From Lojkania enalia (Eukaryota; Ascomycota; Dothideomycetes; Pleosporales), in NCBI GenBank assembly GCA_010094045.1, contig ML986610.1:310001-374000 (forward strand): a stretch of 64,000 nt of DNA, in the 5' to 3' direction. Every line of letters begins with the position of its first letter. The stretch's first letter is position 1. The notes beneath the pieces were generated by a model. That model was not told the DNA's origin. It saw nothing but the letters and a program-made list of their open reading frames with translations, and did not search any database. Below, in pieces: positions 1-13,431 of this stretch. A program made the translations under genes and the position numbers.

Positions 1-2024
1 ACAGTAAAGAACTGTTAGAAGCGAATGAATGACAACCCCCAGCGGTGCGGCCGTGAAGTCAGAAGGAGGAGCAAGGGGGGTAACGGCTGGATAAGAGCAG
101 GCCGCGGGTGGAGAGGTGGGATAGCGGGCCCACTCGACTGGCCAGCATCACCCGAGCAAACGAGTCGCTGAAACGGGGCCAAGGGGCCGCCCAGCCAATG
201 TCAGCCCTGTGCCTGGATGCGCCATGAAACCGCTTGGGCCGCCGCCTGGGTTCCGGCGAAACTTATTGTGACTTTGTATCGGCTTGTGATGCGGTCGCTG
301 CGAGACCGTCGAATCGCGCTGCTGTTTCGTTGCCTCACTGCCGCATGGCGAGGAAACACTATCACCGCTGGACATGCATTACGAGCCACTCGACTAACAT
401 TCCGGAGTCGTCCTCTTAGTCGGACCTCGTACGATGACTGCGCATGCCATGCACACCGATTTATCCTCCGGAAATTAGTGCAATCACCGTAACGATTATC
501 TTGCCTCTCAAGCCTCCCCCATATCTCACGCTACTGTACCTCTACCAGCTGAGCCGCATGAAACACCGTGCAAATGATGCAACGATCCAGACCAGTGGCG
601 CTGTTTCCTGTCTGGGCTAGTGCCCCCTCAGCCCCGGAACCCAGAGTCGATCTCTGCCCCCCTAAGCGACGCTGGTGTCGAGTGAGGGTTGATCCAGGTC
701 GATGGTATTTACTGCGTACCGCTGCATGAACACATTAAGTATACGATCGATATCGATACGTGGATATCCTGACCATGTTAAGGCCCTCTCCTTCACCCCA
801 ACCTCCACGTGAAGTGAGGTCATTGTCCCGTTAACGTGGCCCATTCACCTTCGGAACATAGGTAGCGCTCAGGGGCCACACCCGCCCAACCGTTGACAGC
901 CACACCAAAATCCTACAATCTCCACCCGGTGCTCGGTATACAGAAAAAAAAAAAAAAAAAAATTACCGCCAATCGCTCGTCTCCACTGACGCGAACCTGC
1001 GGCTCTCCACCTGCATAGGCGCAATATCATGCTACGATAGGCTTGCGATATCGTGCAATATAATAGAATCATGCACACGGGGCTCAATGCAATGGCCGTA
1101 TATCAGCGCTATACTATATCATTCTCAAAGCACACCATTCTATTACTTATTAACCCGGCTACACCATCCCGTCATCCTACACAAGATAACCAAAGATCTA
1201 GCCACCTCCCAACCCTCCTTTCGCTACAGATAAACCCGAAACCGCCATCCTGATCCGCCATCCCACTTCCACAATATTGTGTATTTATACAGTACAATGT
1301 AAACAAATTGAAACGGCGAACCATGTTCTTTCGCAGTGAACTTCATCACAAGTATTTCTAACACCTACGAGACGTCGCTAGGAGACCACCAGCTAGGCAC
1401 GCGGTTCAGTCGGTATGATATCCATATCGGTCATTTTTTTTTCTAGTCTGTTTGAATGGACCCGCTCTACGATAGCACCAAGGCATGTACCGTGCACGCT
1501 ACCCCTCAACACTATCCCTTCGTCACGAACCGCACTCATCAGAGCATGACATTGCAAAGAAACCACTCCATCATCATCCCGTACAAGTCCAAGCCATGCA
1601 TCGAAATACAATACAAAACAAAAACATCCCACTTTTCGAGAATCGGCGCCTGGCAAGTAGTCTCAAGCAACATGGAGAGACATGCCTACCAGCAATCAAT
1701 ATATCTCCGCGACAAACGGTTATCGCAAGTCATGCATTCCATTCCATACAACGCATACCCAAAATGCGACCCAAAAAAAAAGCCCACCAAAAAGCAGCCA
1801 GGCATTATCACCCGCTACACAACATCTAATAAATCTCTTCCCTACCTCCTTTCCTAGTATCTATCCACAATCCTGCAAGATAAATACTTCTCCCAACGGA
1901 CAACAAATTTTCCCCAGTAGCCCAGCCATCCATCGAATCGCCCGCTTTCCTGTCTCCACGTTTTCCCAATCCCACCCGTTCTCCCTAGTGACCCGCTCCA
2001 TAAAAATGAAACCCCGCTACCTAC
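1..2024. other. intergenic, 3' side of the CPS1-like gene
   Basis: I see no supportable gene here. Short open frames exist on both strands but have no recognisable domain, no splice continuation and low-complexity composition. A run of 19 A lies at 944-962. The part nearest 2024 is probably the 3' untranslated region and terminator of the CPS1-like gene, which is read leftwards. No tRNA or repeat was recognised. Confidence 0.6.
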
Positions 2025-5000
2025 CTAAGCCTTACTATAGCTATCCGGGCCCGCACCCGCAAAGTTCATGTGCATGATAGCTTCTTGTCGCCAGTCCTCG
2101 TCCTCACGGTCATCTCGGTTGGCCACTCTAAGCCTGCTGGGTGCCAGCTGCGGCGTCTGATGGTGCTGTTGGCTGGGCAGACTCCATCTGTCGCCTGCAT
2201 GCTGGGCTCCTGTCTCTACTTGTTGCTGTCCTTGGCCGTACTGCCCATTGCCGAATTGAGGTTCATTGTACTGTTGCATCGGATTGGGATTTTCGGCCGT
2301 CGGGGTGGAGAAGGGTTTGTTGGCATAGCTAGGCTGAGGCGCTTCATCCATGCTGCTGCGTCCAGGAACCAGGATATCTGGAAGCGGCGATGTCGATAGT
2401 CCTTCGGCACCATACTGCATCTGATTGTTCGCCGGCCGTGATTCCCCGTTGAATACACCACGCGCATCAACGGGCGAGTAGTGCAGACTCGGGCTATCCG
2501 TTAAATGCGGCGGGAACTCTTTTCGTACTTCGGTGGGTGTGTCATCGCTGCCGCCCTCTCTCGCCTCTCTTGTCGAGCCCGTGGCGAGTTCCGGTATTGA
2601 CTCAGGGTACGGTTGGCCCGGCATCTCAGAGACGCCTGGCGGGGGAACGAACGAACCCGTCATGCTTGGCAATTCTTGTGCACTTGTCTGTAGACTGAGA
2701 CTTTGCATTTGCACTCCTAGCATGCTCCCGCCAATACTCCCTTTCACGCTGCCTGGGCCATTTCTAGAAGTACGGGTGCTTGACCGTGAAGGTGGTACGG
2801 GGCCGGGTTCTTCGGTGATCTGATTTTCCGGACCATTGGGGTCCCGGATACTATATTGAGCAATTGTGCGCATCTTCCGGGTTACCCAGCCTGCGAGGAT
2901 CTTTCCTCGCTGTTTCTCGCCTAAGCGAGAGCGGTGGAAGTCGCCTTTGATAACGAAGGCAACAATATCAATGACGAGTTGGTGTTCGTTGAGAATTGCA
3001 TTGACAATCACAGGAACCATAGATGCAAGAAAGTTCCTCCTGAAAATCTCAACGACTACCACGACCAGGCCTCCGGCTTGGAAGACGGCACTGTAGAATG
3101 CTGTCAGCAAGAAAAAAAAAAAAAAAAAAAAAAATTTTTTTTTCCCAGGAACAAAAGAGCTGCCACGTACCTGCCACTCGGGACAATATTTCTATGGCAC
3201 TGTTCGACAGAATTCTCAATATCTATTGAGAAGTGATTCAAGCCATTTACTTCGAAGGTGTCGCCAATACTACCAAGGACAAATAGAACTTGCATGTCGA
3301 CAGGTGCACCGTTGGGACCTATAGGTCTCGTCACATTGTGAAGAAAACCCAGGTCACCAGTGCGAACATAGCGCACGTTAGGATCCCCATCCACAGTTCT
3401 CCCGTTGAACCTTTCGGCATCAAGCCGTTCCTTAGATCCATAGAAGCTGTAAGCATTGGCCTCAGATTGCACCCATATCTCCCCATATTCACCGACGAGG
3501 CAAAGCTGGTTCGTTTCGGGGTTAACAATGGATATCTGCGTGCTGACAGGGACCATTCCAGAGTCTTGCACTAGGAGGGCATGTGGCTCTGTATCAGGGT
3601 CAACGGGCATGATTAGGCCTCGTCGTAGAGCACTCAGGTCGAGATGCAGCTCTATAGGCTCTATGCACATGTATGAGCGTGAAGCAACCATTGGGTTCAG
3701 GACATGCGAATAGACTGTGTTGATCGCTGTCCGATCTAGGCCTGCTGGGGCAAAGTGGATGCGCACGCGTTGATCTGTAGTAAAATTATGAATATCGCAA
3801 ATGCCACTTTGAGGGAAGCTTTACTTACAGACGTCGGCACGTGGTCTGCTATCTGTAGCGATCATCAGATTCTTCAGTTCATGCATAGCCATCCCTTTAC
3901 CTGCCCCGTGTGCCATAGCATGGTCAAGCATTTGACTCGTAGCGTATGCATCTTTTATTTTGTATCGTGCCAGGGTCTGAAAAAGGAGGTTGGGGTTCTG
4001 AGCAAAATCTACAGGCGAGACCAAATAAGTAGGCGCAGCAAGGAATATGCCCATTACGCAGGTGTGTATGAAACCAAGCCCAATGGTACTCCGGACGCAG
4101 CCAAGAACGGGTCTAGTGCTTGTCATTTGACAGGTCTCCTTCTGAACTTTACAGAGCGCCATGATATTACTATGACCGAGTTGGACGGCAATTCGTCGTT
4201 GATCAGGTGTCCAGTATACCCAAACCAGTACCGGGTATCCCGACTGGACCCATGCAGGTCGTATTGTCAAACCATGCTCTCGGCAGCCGCTCGACTGCTT
4301 GGGCGGCTTCGTTGTGTTGTATGTGTTCGGCATGTTAACCTTAAGAATTATTGCAGACTGTTTTAGGTGCTGCGATACCTGCTTTAGTTTGAGCAAATGA
4401 TCCACTTCTGCGTTAACGAGAAGAGCCTTGACTCTAAAATCGGCGATGATGTGTAATAATGCAGGAGCGTCCTCGTTCAGACGATTTTGATCAATAGGAG
4501 CCATGGGAATGGCAATAGCGCCTAGGCAAAAGCATGCATGAATCGCGAAGACGAATTCCTCGGAATGGGTGTACATCAAGAGAAGATGATCTCCTGGTTG
4601 CACCTTGACCTTATTTTTCAAATATAGAGCAACAGCGGCCACTTTAAGGTCGAATTTTCTCCAATTTATTCCTTTACCTTCTTTGCCTCGAACGTCAATC
4701 GTACAATAGGCGAGTTCTTCGGCCTGACGCGAGACACGCCATTGCATCAGGTCGTGGATGTTGGAAAACTGATTGAGAGGAGTTGATGTTCGATCATCAA
4801 TCACGACTTCTCGGTGATCGACGCCGGAGTATTGCTTGTCTTGCATCAGCAGGTAATTTTGCCGTGCCATGGAAGCTAAAGGAGACCAAATTCCCCCAAC
4901 GGGATCGTCACCTAAGGCAAGATTCTGCACAGCTCTCTCGACGCCAAACTTAACGTGAACGCATGGGAGGGAACCATTGTCGAATTCTTTTCGGCAAAGC

Positions 5001-8000
5001 ATGTTTCCAATCTCGCGCCGTCCATTTTTGACAATCCTTGGGAGTGTGTTGGGTGCAGTAATCATCACACAATAGACTCGTAGATGGTGTTCATTGTATA
5101 GCACTTCCATGCAGCGCTCTGATAACGAATCGAGGAATGGGATATCCAGCTGGCGAGGAGGTCCGCCGGGGTTGGTGGGCGCCGTCGACGCGGCCTGCGT
5201 TTCTATCAAGATAATAGGAAGATATTCTCCATTCACGTGGGCATCAAAGGCAGAGCTAGGTGGGATTAGCCTTTGCTATTGAAAATAAATATCCAACTTA
5301 CCAATCGTATATCTTTGGTACTGTTTTCATGATACTCGTAACGAGATGCTGTACGAAAAAGTATCGATGTTCAGCCTCAAAGACCCCGGACTCAACCCAT
5401 TCTACTCTTTGCCGAATTCGATCTTCGTAAAGGCCAAGGACAAATATTTTACCATCAACAACACAGCCTAAAAGACCAGTGCGGAGGAACTCCAGTTCTA
5501 GAAGCTGAGGCGTTGGACTACCTTCGACAAAACGATATGGTCGAGCATGAAAGATGGTTTCCGTGTGTTTCTGGAGTTGCCAGAAACCTCCTGAGAGCGA
5601 AGGCGAATCGACCCAAATCTCACCAATTGAGAATGGCGAACATAGGAGGTTGGTCTCAGGGTCTACGATAGCGAGTGTCGCGTCTGGAATGGGGTAGCCA
5701 AAGGCGCCGACTCTCATAGTTCCAGCTTCATTTGTGCGTTTCTTGGCCTCATCCCCCATCGCCACTACAACAACCTCGTTCATTTTCAAAGCTTCCTTGT
5801 CCAATAGAATCTCAGTTAATTCAGTGCGACTCTTCTTCTGGCTAGTTTTCGTCACAGTACCACCCCCAATGAGGCTTGTATAACCATTGACTAAATTTGG
5901 ATTCTCGGGTTGCTTGTCCTCTTCGTCGGATTCTTCTTCCATGCTTAAGGGGCAGCCCATACGCTCTTCACCCCCAAGCCAGTCCCTTACAGATATAATC
6001 ATGCCGCCATGTTCAGGTAAGCACAACATAGGCGCTACTAGTTCTCGTGCCCTTGGGTTCCTCATTGGCCGCAACCATCTGTCAGCTAGAATCTCATGGA
6101 ATTCGCAGTCCACTGTCAGCGTATCAATGAGGCATATCTTGACGGAAGCAAAGTTCGGCTCAATGTTCTTCTTGAAATTTCTTGTGGCCATCGGGTCTTG
6201 CTGATAATTGTACGCCACACGCTTTAGTCCAGGATAGTCCGCGACCATGATGGTGGTCTTGTACTTAGAAATGAGGTGCGCATACAAACCAGGAGTCTCG
6301 ACCGTTTTTGCTTCTAACCATACTGTAGTGTGCCCACCGTAAACGGCAAACAAGACAGCAAGTATCATTCCAGCGCTCTCACGAGGGTCGAGGTAACTAA
6401 GAATGACTTCTGTAGGGGATGACCTTGCAGCGCCTGAGATGAATTTTCCACTTGCGTCCCGCAGACTGGAATTGAAAGTGTCTGATTTTTCATGGCCGGT
6501 AGGTATGGTAGATATCATTGCACTGATACAGGCCATTTGGTGCATAATCGTTCGGTGGCTCAGCACAACCCCCCGCAAGTCGCCCGTTGGAGCACGCGAA
6601 AATTCGATGTAAGCCACCTCTGGGACTTGCAACGGGGGTGTATCATCATGCTTTTTGGGATGGTAGCTCCCGAATTCGTTTGTTTTCCACCATTCGACTC
6701 CACTCGGCCACTTTAGTCGATTCTGGCTGATGTCACGGTGAAACGCCTTGAGGTTGTTATCTGTGGTTAATGCTAGGTGTGCTTGAGTAGTTGTTAAGAG
6801 AAGACTAAGCTTCTGATAATCGTCTACACTGTTTATTGGGACAGCCACAACGCCAGCGATGAAACAGCCCAATAGAGCCACAGCAAATTCAATGACTTCT
6901 GAATCTCGATAAACCAGAGCTACACGGTCGCCCCGGTAGAGACTGCTCTTGTCACGAATTACTTTTGCGACTTTCTCGGCGCGACTAGCGACCTTCTCCC
7001 AAGTGATGGAGGCTGTTTCTTTGCCCTTGGAGTCGAGCACCCAGAACGCGATTTGTCGAGGTTGCACTCGGCCACGATGGCGCAAAACGGCTCCAATGTT
7101 GTCAAATTTGGACATGAGAATGTTTGGGTTGTGAGGATCGTAGACGTCAAAAGGAAGATCGCGTGGCTCAAGCGGAAGCATGCTTTCGACAGCACCTGAC
7201 GGCAGATCGTTGTGGCCGAGTATGGGGGGTGGAATCATGGCTGTCGGGGAGAATGCATCTCCAGTAGAGTATCTACTTGGTCCACCATACGAGTCTCGAG
7301 TGTCTTGCATCTGTTGGCCCGTAAAGTCGGAGAAGTAGCCTTGCTGCGCATCCAGCATCGTGCTCAATCGACTCACATCACCCCCTTGCGATCCATGATT
7401 TCCGTCATATTGCTGTGTATCTGGATTGAATGCAAAATTAGAGCCGACCATAGTCCCGTCTCGAGAATAGGCGTATTCAGGGGTCTGCGGGCGAGGGATG
7501 AAGGTCTCGCTGCTGACGGACGGCTGCCGCTGCATCGAGTTTGCGCGTATGCCCAGCTGCTTCTCTTGAAAGCGGCCGACCTGGCTGGGAGGATATGCCA
7601 TGTACTCGGGACTCCTGCTACTGCTTGGCGGTCCATATGGTGACTCGGAACGCGGGAGCTCAAGTGACGGCGCCTGGGGAGGACCTGACAATGCGGCGAG
7701 CGACGCGGTGCGGGATCCCGAGCCCTCGCTCCCTATGCTATTCACCCGGAGGTCTCTTTGTAGCTGCTCGACGGCGGCAGGGCCCAGGTACTGGGACAAG
7801 AGGATAGTTCTCCGCTTTTCATATCTGTGATTGGCGTCAGCGCAAGTCTTGCTTTAAGTGCGTGCACAACTGGCGAAACCGCAAAGGACAGATGGAGGGC
7901 GCTACGAGGGCGAAAGACAGACCCTTTCTGCGTTATGTCTCCCTCCTCCAGCTCGAGCTCGAGCTCCTGCAGTTTCGCCTGCAGCTCCGGATTGTTCTCG

Positions 8001-8005
8001 GCCAT
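2025..8005 (-). CDS. CPS1: CPS1/Dip2-like protein with DMAP1-binding and two AMP-binding (adenylation) domains
   Basis: Five exons with introns 7825-7922, 5256-5301, 3775-3828 and 3091-3170 give 1901 codons in one frame (1900 residues). The N-terminus is a DMAP1-binding domain (MAENNPELQAKLQELELELE), completed across intron 1 by YEKRRTILLSQYLGPAAVEQ. After a Ser/Pro-rich low-complexity linker follow two acyl-adenylate-forming modules, at about residues 240-830 and 960-1600. Landmarks are the YWTPDQRRIAVQLGH and YVRTGDLGFLHN stretches in module two. A disordered Gln/Ser/Pro-rich tail follows. This is the order seen in the fungal CPS1 family, related to animal Dip2. CPS1 has been linked to fungal virulence and stress; its substrate is not settled. 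Intron 4 holds a T23 run. The first module departs from strong adenylation motifs, as is common in this family. Identity is confident, biochemical function is not. Confidence 0.93.
3112..3143. repeat. A23-T9 homopolymer junction inside the last CPS1 intron
   Basis: Twenty-three A are followed directly by nine T. On the gene strand this reads A9-T23 just ahead of the acceptor of the intron at 3091-3170, so the T run serves as an extreme polypyrimidine tract. The run could fold on itself and is likely to vary in length between isolates and to be error-prone in assemblies. Confidence 0.9.
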
Positions 8006-8888
8006 GGCTACGGTTGCGGGGTTGGAAGCTAGGTGTGGGTAATGGGTGCGGGCGCGGCGGGTTGTCGCGACATGTCAGGATGCGGCCTGTGCAGGGAGTC
8101 CGCGGCGGTCGCGTGTGGTCGATTACAGAATGTAGACTGTAGGTTGGAGACTGCGGCGATGTCAATGGGGGAGTATAAGAGTGAACACTGAGGCGTTGAC
8201 GCGCACATGGATAGCGAGGTGCTGGACCAGGTAGTGGTGGTTGAATCCGCTGCACTCGTCAACCGGCGCAGGACCCCTTCTTCCAGGGCACCGGGATATG
8301 ACGCAGGCGGAGCGACACCCTTGGCAATGCGATGCTTGTCTCTCTCCGTCTGCTCTCCGTCCCGTTCCTGTCCCTCAGCAGCCCAAGCCCAGAGCCCGCT
8401 CGGAGATTTCTAGGGTTGGTGCTCCCTCTAGCGCCTGCTTCACATGCTGGAGATCCATCCAGAGCCCCGACATATCCAAGTCGCAAGCCTTATCTACTTT
8501 GGACTTGTTACGTTGAACCGCGGTTTCGCGGCTTGTTCTTACGGAATAAAGCCCGGGAAAGATGAGCCTTCATGCTTCGCTGCAACATGTAGCCCAGTCA
8601 AGTTGACTTGCATCCATGCAAGCAATGTAGACATCTCATGCGTCGTCTTGCTCCAACGGGTTCCTGGAATGATGGGTGCGGGCCTTCCTCGCGCCCCCAG
8701 TCCCGTGATGTGCGGACGCGATTGCCTCGGCTCAACCGTGTCGCTAGGCTCATGACATGCGCAATGCCTATAATTTACATCCGTCGCAACTTTAATTTCT
8801 GGCATGCTCCTGGCTAACCCGCAGCACTCACCTCATCTTCGTAGATAGTCGTGTTGTCGCATTGTCGCATTGTCGCATTGTCGCGTCC
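8006..8888. promoter_or_regulatory. divergent promoter between CPS1-like gene and thioesterase
   Basis: The two flanking genes are transcribed away from each other, so this 0.9-kb stretch carries both promoters. A CCTCGG hexamer, the core reported for the fungal fatty-acid regulators FarA/FarB, lies at 8725-8730. Directly before the thioesterase start is a short tandem repeat of the octamer TTGTCGCA (about four units, 8854-8884), probably in the 5' leader. An in-frame TTG at 8862 extends the frame through this repeat, but the first ATG is at 8889. No other gene is supported here. Confidence 0.55.
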
Positions 8889-10069
8889 ATGTCTACCCTC
8901 ATCCGCCCGCCGCCAGTCAACGAGTCGCAATCTGCCATCGAGAACCTCCTCGAGCTGACCCAGCTCTCCGATATAGATCCGGATCTCTTCACAAACACGC
9001 GACCGCTATGGCACCCGCCGGGCGCTCGTGGAATCTATGGCGGCGCTGCCATTGCCCAGACTCTAAGTGCGGCTCAGCGGACAGTTCCAAAGGACTTCAC
9101 TGTCCACTCAATGCACTGCTACTTTGTGCTTGCCGGTAATGCTGACATACCAATAATATACCACGTTGAAAGAGTACGTTCGGGCAAATCGTTCGCAACG
9201 AGGACAGTACAAGCTAGACAGAGAGGCAAGGTCATATTTACTACTACAATGAGCTTCGTACGGGAGGGCAGCGGAGGCGAGGTCAAAGTTGAGCATTCGA
9301 CTGAGATGCCAGACGTGCCTGGCCCTGTAGAGGGCATGGATGACCTCGATCACGGCGGCGGCTCCACGGGGCCGTTCCAGAGTCAGCGCATTGAGATATT
9401 AAATAGTATGTTCTCCAGTAATACTTTCAAATCAATAGCAGATAGCAAGCACTTATTATCTATCAGACGACTCCCTAAGCCCTCACACCAAAAAGACAAG
9501 ACAGTGGATGAAAGCGCGTGGCCGCATCTCACCCAGCGGCGGCCACGAAGCTCATCTCTCTGCCCTGGCCTACATGTCCGACAGCTACTTTATCGGGACC
9601 ATCGCACGGGTCCACAAACTCTGGCGATACTCTGCTCTTCGCAAGGGCAATTCGAAATCCTCTATTGACGAAGAGCTGCTCAAGAAACTCCTCGCCATGG
9701 ACGACGAGTCGCTCAAGCGCATAAAATTTATGGACGAATCAGATATTCAGCGAATACGAAGGCTAAAGAACGGCGAAGATTTGAGGGAGCACGGTAAGCC
9801 AGAGATTGGAATGATGGTTAGTTTAGATCATACGATCTATTTCCACAATCCAAGACGCTTTAGGGCCGATGAGTGGATGTTTACGGAGATGGAGACACCC
9901 TGGTCAGGTGATGGGAGGGGACTGGTGTTTCAGAGGATTTTTGCTAGAGATGGGACACTAATCGCGAGCTGCGTGCAAGAGGTGAGATTTAGCTCTATCT
10001 CAATACCTTGAAAACTAACATTTTTAGGGCGTTGTACGCTTGAAGCAACCTAGCGAGAGTAAATTGTGA
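8889..10069 (+). CDS. acyl-CoA thioesterase II (TesB type), peroxisomal
   Basis: Three exons (introns 9406-9466 and 9982-10027) give 357 residues, close to the usual length of fungal TesB thioesterases. The chain has two hot-dog halves: an N-terminal one with RGIYGGAAIAQTLSAAQ and VHSMHCYFVLAGN, and a C-terminal one with YMSDSYFIGTIAR and MVSLDHTIYFHNP. The final exon is only 14 codons and ends in Ser-Lys-Leu-stop, a canonical type 1 peroxisomal targeting signal. The enzyme is expected to hydrolyse acyl-CoAs to free acid plus CoA inside peroxisomes and so tune beta-oxidation flux. The start was set at the first ATG after an octamer repeat. Downstream neighbours (regulator, mitochondrial carrier, CoA-transferase) fit an acyl-CoA theme, but co-regulation is inferred only. 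Confidence 0.92.
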
Positions 10070-11051
10070 AATCTCGAACCTACTAGAGCTCATGTAAACA
10101 GTTATATAGAATCGCAAATAAAGCGATGGAGAATTGAATGTATTGATAATTCTTAGATCTTGTTTTGGTTGTTGTAATACCAGATCACGAATACTACCTA
10201 CATTACCTCTCATTCAATTCTCTTCTACTCCTCCACATTATCCCAAATTTTCTTACCCGCACTGCTCCTTTGGACGCTGATACGTACCTCATGCACTATT
10301 GTGTTCTCTGTCATCGACTTAGCACTACTTAACTCCTTCATCGGCATCCTTTTTTTTTCTTATATAATTCAAAAGAAGCCGAGATCCTACGAACCCTCAA
10401 AGACGAGCTCTAATAAGGACTTAGCTACTATAGCTCAACGTAGTACTTTTTTTTAAACATACGTAATACACATCGACTCAATCATTTAATGCTTCAAGAA
10501 TCAAACAAAATTAGTACAAACCTTCGCAAAGCAACACAAAGCGGGTTGGATGTTACTAATGCTAATAATCAATATCTCTTCCCACTATTCCGAAGCTAGC
10601 TAGACGCGTCTTTGGCAATAGGAATGGTCCGCCGGGACCGAGATATGTATATCTGATCTTAATCATCATGATGCATGCTCTCATGTTCTTATCACACCTT
10701 GATTGACATAAGGACTTTACGCACCCCGATTGCAGTCCAGCTAAGTTGAAGATCGTTCGTAACTAGGCACTTTTGTAGGGAGGTACGACGCGCAGGACCT
10801 GTTAAATAGGCCAAGCTAGCCCCCTCTTAGCGTGCGTAACGCCCACATCAAGGAAAGGCCTCATGCATGAACAACTCCTCCGCATCGCCACCGAATAACA
10901 AACCCCATCCCATTTCATTGGTAGATTATTTCAAGATATTTAGGGACTAAGCAGTTTGTTGGAACATCTAGTCTCGAGTCAGTATCCTTCAGAAAGTGCC
11001 AAGCACGGCACATTCCGACGAGTTTCTGGAACTTGAAATGTGTTGTTTGGA
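10070..11051. other. intergenic, promoter side of the Zn2Cys6 gene
   Basis: This stretch holds the thioesterase terminator and the promoter of the downstream regulator. An inverted repeat, GGTCC-GCCG-GGACC, lies near 10627-10640 and contains CCG/CGG triplets of the kind Zn2Cys6 proteins bind. An autoregulatory role is speculative. No coding exon was recognised. Confidence 0.4.
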
Positions 11052-13277
11052 ATGTTCACTATGACCAACAAACAAGCGGCATGTTTGACCTGCCGAAAGA
11101 GCAAGATTAAATGCAGACGAGAGCCAGGCGAAGAAAGCTGCCAAAAATGCCAACAAGGTGGAGCTCAGTGCATTATTCCGAGCTTCCATATTGGGAGACA
11201 AAAAGGCGTAAAGAAGTAAGTCATTTCCATGTTGGATTTATTATTTTTCTTTATTTGAACATATGACTTACTAGCAAATAGTAAGCGTACCGGACTTGAA
11301 AAAGCGATCTACCAGATTGAAGAAGCAATTAGGAAGTCAAAATCCGAGAATATGTCGAGTAGCTCGACCCTCGAACAGCTAAGAAGCCTTCTTGGCGAGG
11401 CTCCTGGGGGCTTACAAGACACGGCCGACACTGCTTCTTCCACTAGTGCAACATTTGTTTCAGAAAGAGATGGGACAGCAAGTGACGACCAGCTCGCACT
11501 AGACGACGCAGAAAATCCGCTTCAGCTTCTTGCTCGCGCATCTGATCTGCGTCTGACGTCTCCTAAGTTAACAGAGCCTTCTTCGTCGCCCTCAAGCCGA
11601 TATCTGTTGAGTGAGCAAGAGGAGAGATCAGACGTCCATCGGTTTTTCTTGCCTATGAAAGCCGCCTTAGATCAAGGCCCGGACGTGGACCCAATCGACA
11701 TCGGATTAGTCACGCTTGAAGAAGCTGAGACGTTATTATCATTCTTCTATGAGAATTTGGCTCATACTCGTTGGGGCCTCGACCCATTGGTTTATACCCT
11801 ACCATTCATACGCACTCGGTCTGCGTTTCTATTCACATCCCTTTTAACCGCGTCTGCCTTGTTTCTACCCACAGCAGCTGCTCCTGCGAAACGCCTACTT
11901 AACCATCGAAACATGCTCGCACAAAAAGTCATCTCTCAAAGATATCGGTCGGTCGAAATCGTGCTAGCGTTCTTGGTCAATGTACCCTGGATGCACCCAG
12001 GTGTCCACACTTCTGACGACGACACTGGCCTTTATATCTCTATTGCTCTAAGCACAGCACTAGATCTATCACTCAACAAGATCATAATACCGTCTTGGTC
12101 GTTTAATATGGAGCTTCTGAAACGTATTCCAAAAGCAGACTGTATTGATGCGAAGAAAGCACTAGCAATGGATGGATTTGAAGATATTGAGGTAGGATCT
12201 GAATGGGGCCAGAGACTTCTGCGCCGCAGAGAGCGGGTTTGGATTGCACTATTTGTTCTCGAGCGGGGAGTATGTCTAGCGCGAGGCCGCAATTATTGTG
12301 TTCCAATCACTCCACTTCTCAAACACTGCGACAAATGGCATATGGACGGGGTGTCTGACGTTCAAGATGGTTCATTAATATCTATGGCTGTCCTCCGTCG
12401 GGATCTAGATGGCCTTTTTAGTGCCGTTCGCTCGCGGTGTGATAGCTATAGGGTTATTGATGTGGGATCAGAAGTCGCTCAAGAGATCGAGAGAACTATT
12501 GAGAAATTTTTCGATCAGTGGCTCAATACTTGGACAGCCTCAATTGGAGAAGGTGGCCAACGAACTCTTCCTCCATATGTTGAGATTCTCGTTACACATA
12601 CGCGACTCTCGACTTACAGTGGCGTTATCAATCATCCGACTGCGCCGCTAGAGGTCAAACAACTCTTCCGGGCCTCAGCGCTATCATCCGCTCTGAATGT
12701 CATGCGAGCAGCAATACAAGGGGAGGCACGTTTGAAATCAATGCCGAACAACACCGTAATCATGATTTGCTTTGCGGCTTGCATTGCTCTGAACCTAAGC
12801 GCATCCGCTCCAGGAGTAAGTCACAATCTTGTGCCAAGTGTCAGGAACTTGATTGAAGAAACTTCTGCGGTATTGGAGCGCATAGGAAGTACCCCTAATC
12901 ACCGGAACGGACTATCAGTATTATACGGCAAACATTTGAGAGAGCTTGTAAAGCAGTCATCGGTACCTTCTCGTTCTCATCATCTCCCATCTGGCAGCAT
13001 CATTTCATCAGCGTCAAATGAGGACACTAATCAAGTGTTCTCCAACTCGAATGAGCCTTTCCAGCCTTTTTCCCAACCGCAAGCCCAATACGCGCAGCCG
13101 GATGTCTGGTCGGAACCATTACAGTTTTCCGCCATGTCTGGTAATGAGGTTATTGAAACAGTGATGAATACCGGAGATTTCAATGCTAGTACAATGTTTG
13201 ATCTCTCAATGGCAGATACGAACGATTTGGCATGGATGGATTGGAATTGGATGAATCTAACTGATTTTGGATTCTAG
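11052..13277 (+). CDS. Zn2Cys6 fungal transcription factor
   Basis: Two exons (intron 11216-11281) encode 719 residues if translation begins at the ATG at 11052; an in-frame ATG nine bases later is an alternative. Exon 1 carries the whole binuclear cluster, with spacing C-x2-C-x6-C-x8-C-x2-C-x6-C (first Cys about residue 12). A basic linker and a short coiled-coil-like segment, GLEKAIYQIEEAIRKSKS, span the junction; this is the usual dimerisation position. The rest is a helical fungal regulatory region with a Ser/Gln/Asn-rich C-terminus that ends in aromatic and acidic residues, resembling an activation tail. No ligand or target can be read from sequence. Its place between thioesterase and carrier/CoA-transferase makes local control possible but unproven. 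It converges on the carrier gene with only 154 bp between stops. Confidence 0.9.
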
Positions 13278-13431
13278 AACTTATTTGACCGAGCTGTGTT
13301 CACACTAATTCTCAGAAATGGTCATGCAAATACCACAATTCTATATTGTTTTGATATAATGGTTAGTTAAGTCAAGAGTGCGAATTTTCACGTTTCAATG
13401 CTGATGGTGATAGATACATTGGTTGGCGTGA

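Noticed and set aside
217..492. 91-codon open frame (+)
   Set aside because: No recognisable family, no splice partner, overlapping frames on both strands.
1456..1857. 133-codon open frame (+) with an overlapping 114-codon frame
   Set aside because: No domain, biased Lys/His/Pro/Ser composition, overlapping equal-length frames, and position in the likely 3' region of the CPS1-like gene.
7742..8005. separate small gene ahead of the CPS1-like gene
   Set aside because: It is the first exon plus intron read-through; splicing at 7825-7922 gives the DMAP1-binding domain.
8862..8888. upstream TTG start of the thioesterase
   Set aside because: It would translate an octamer tandem repeat; a normal ATG follows at 8889.
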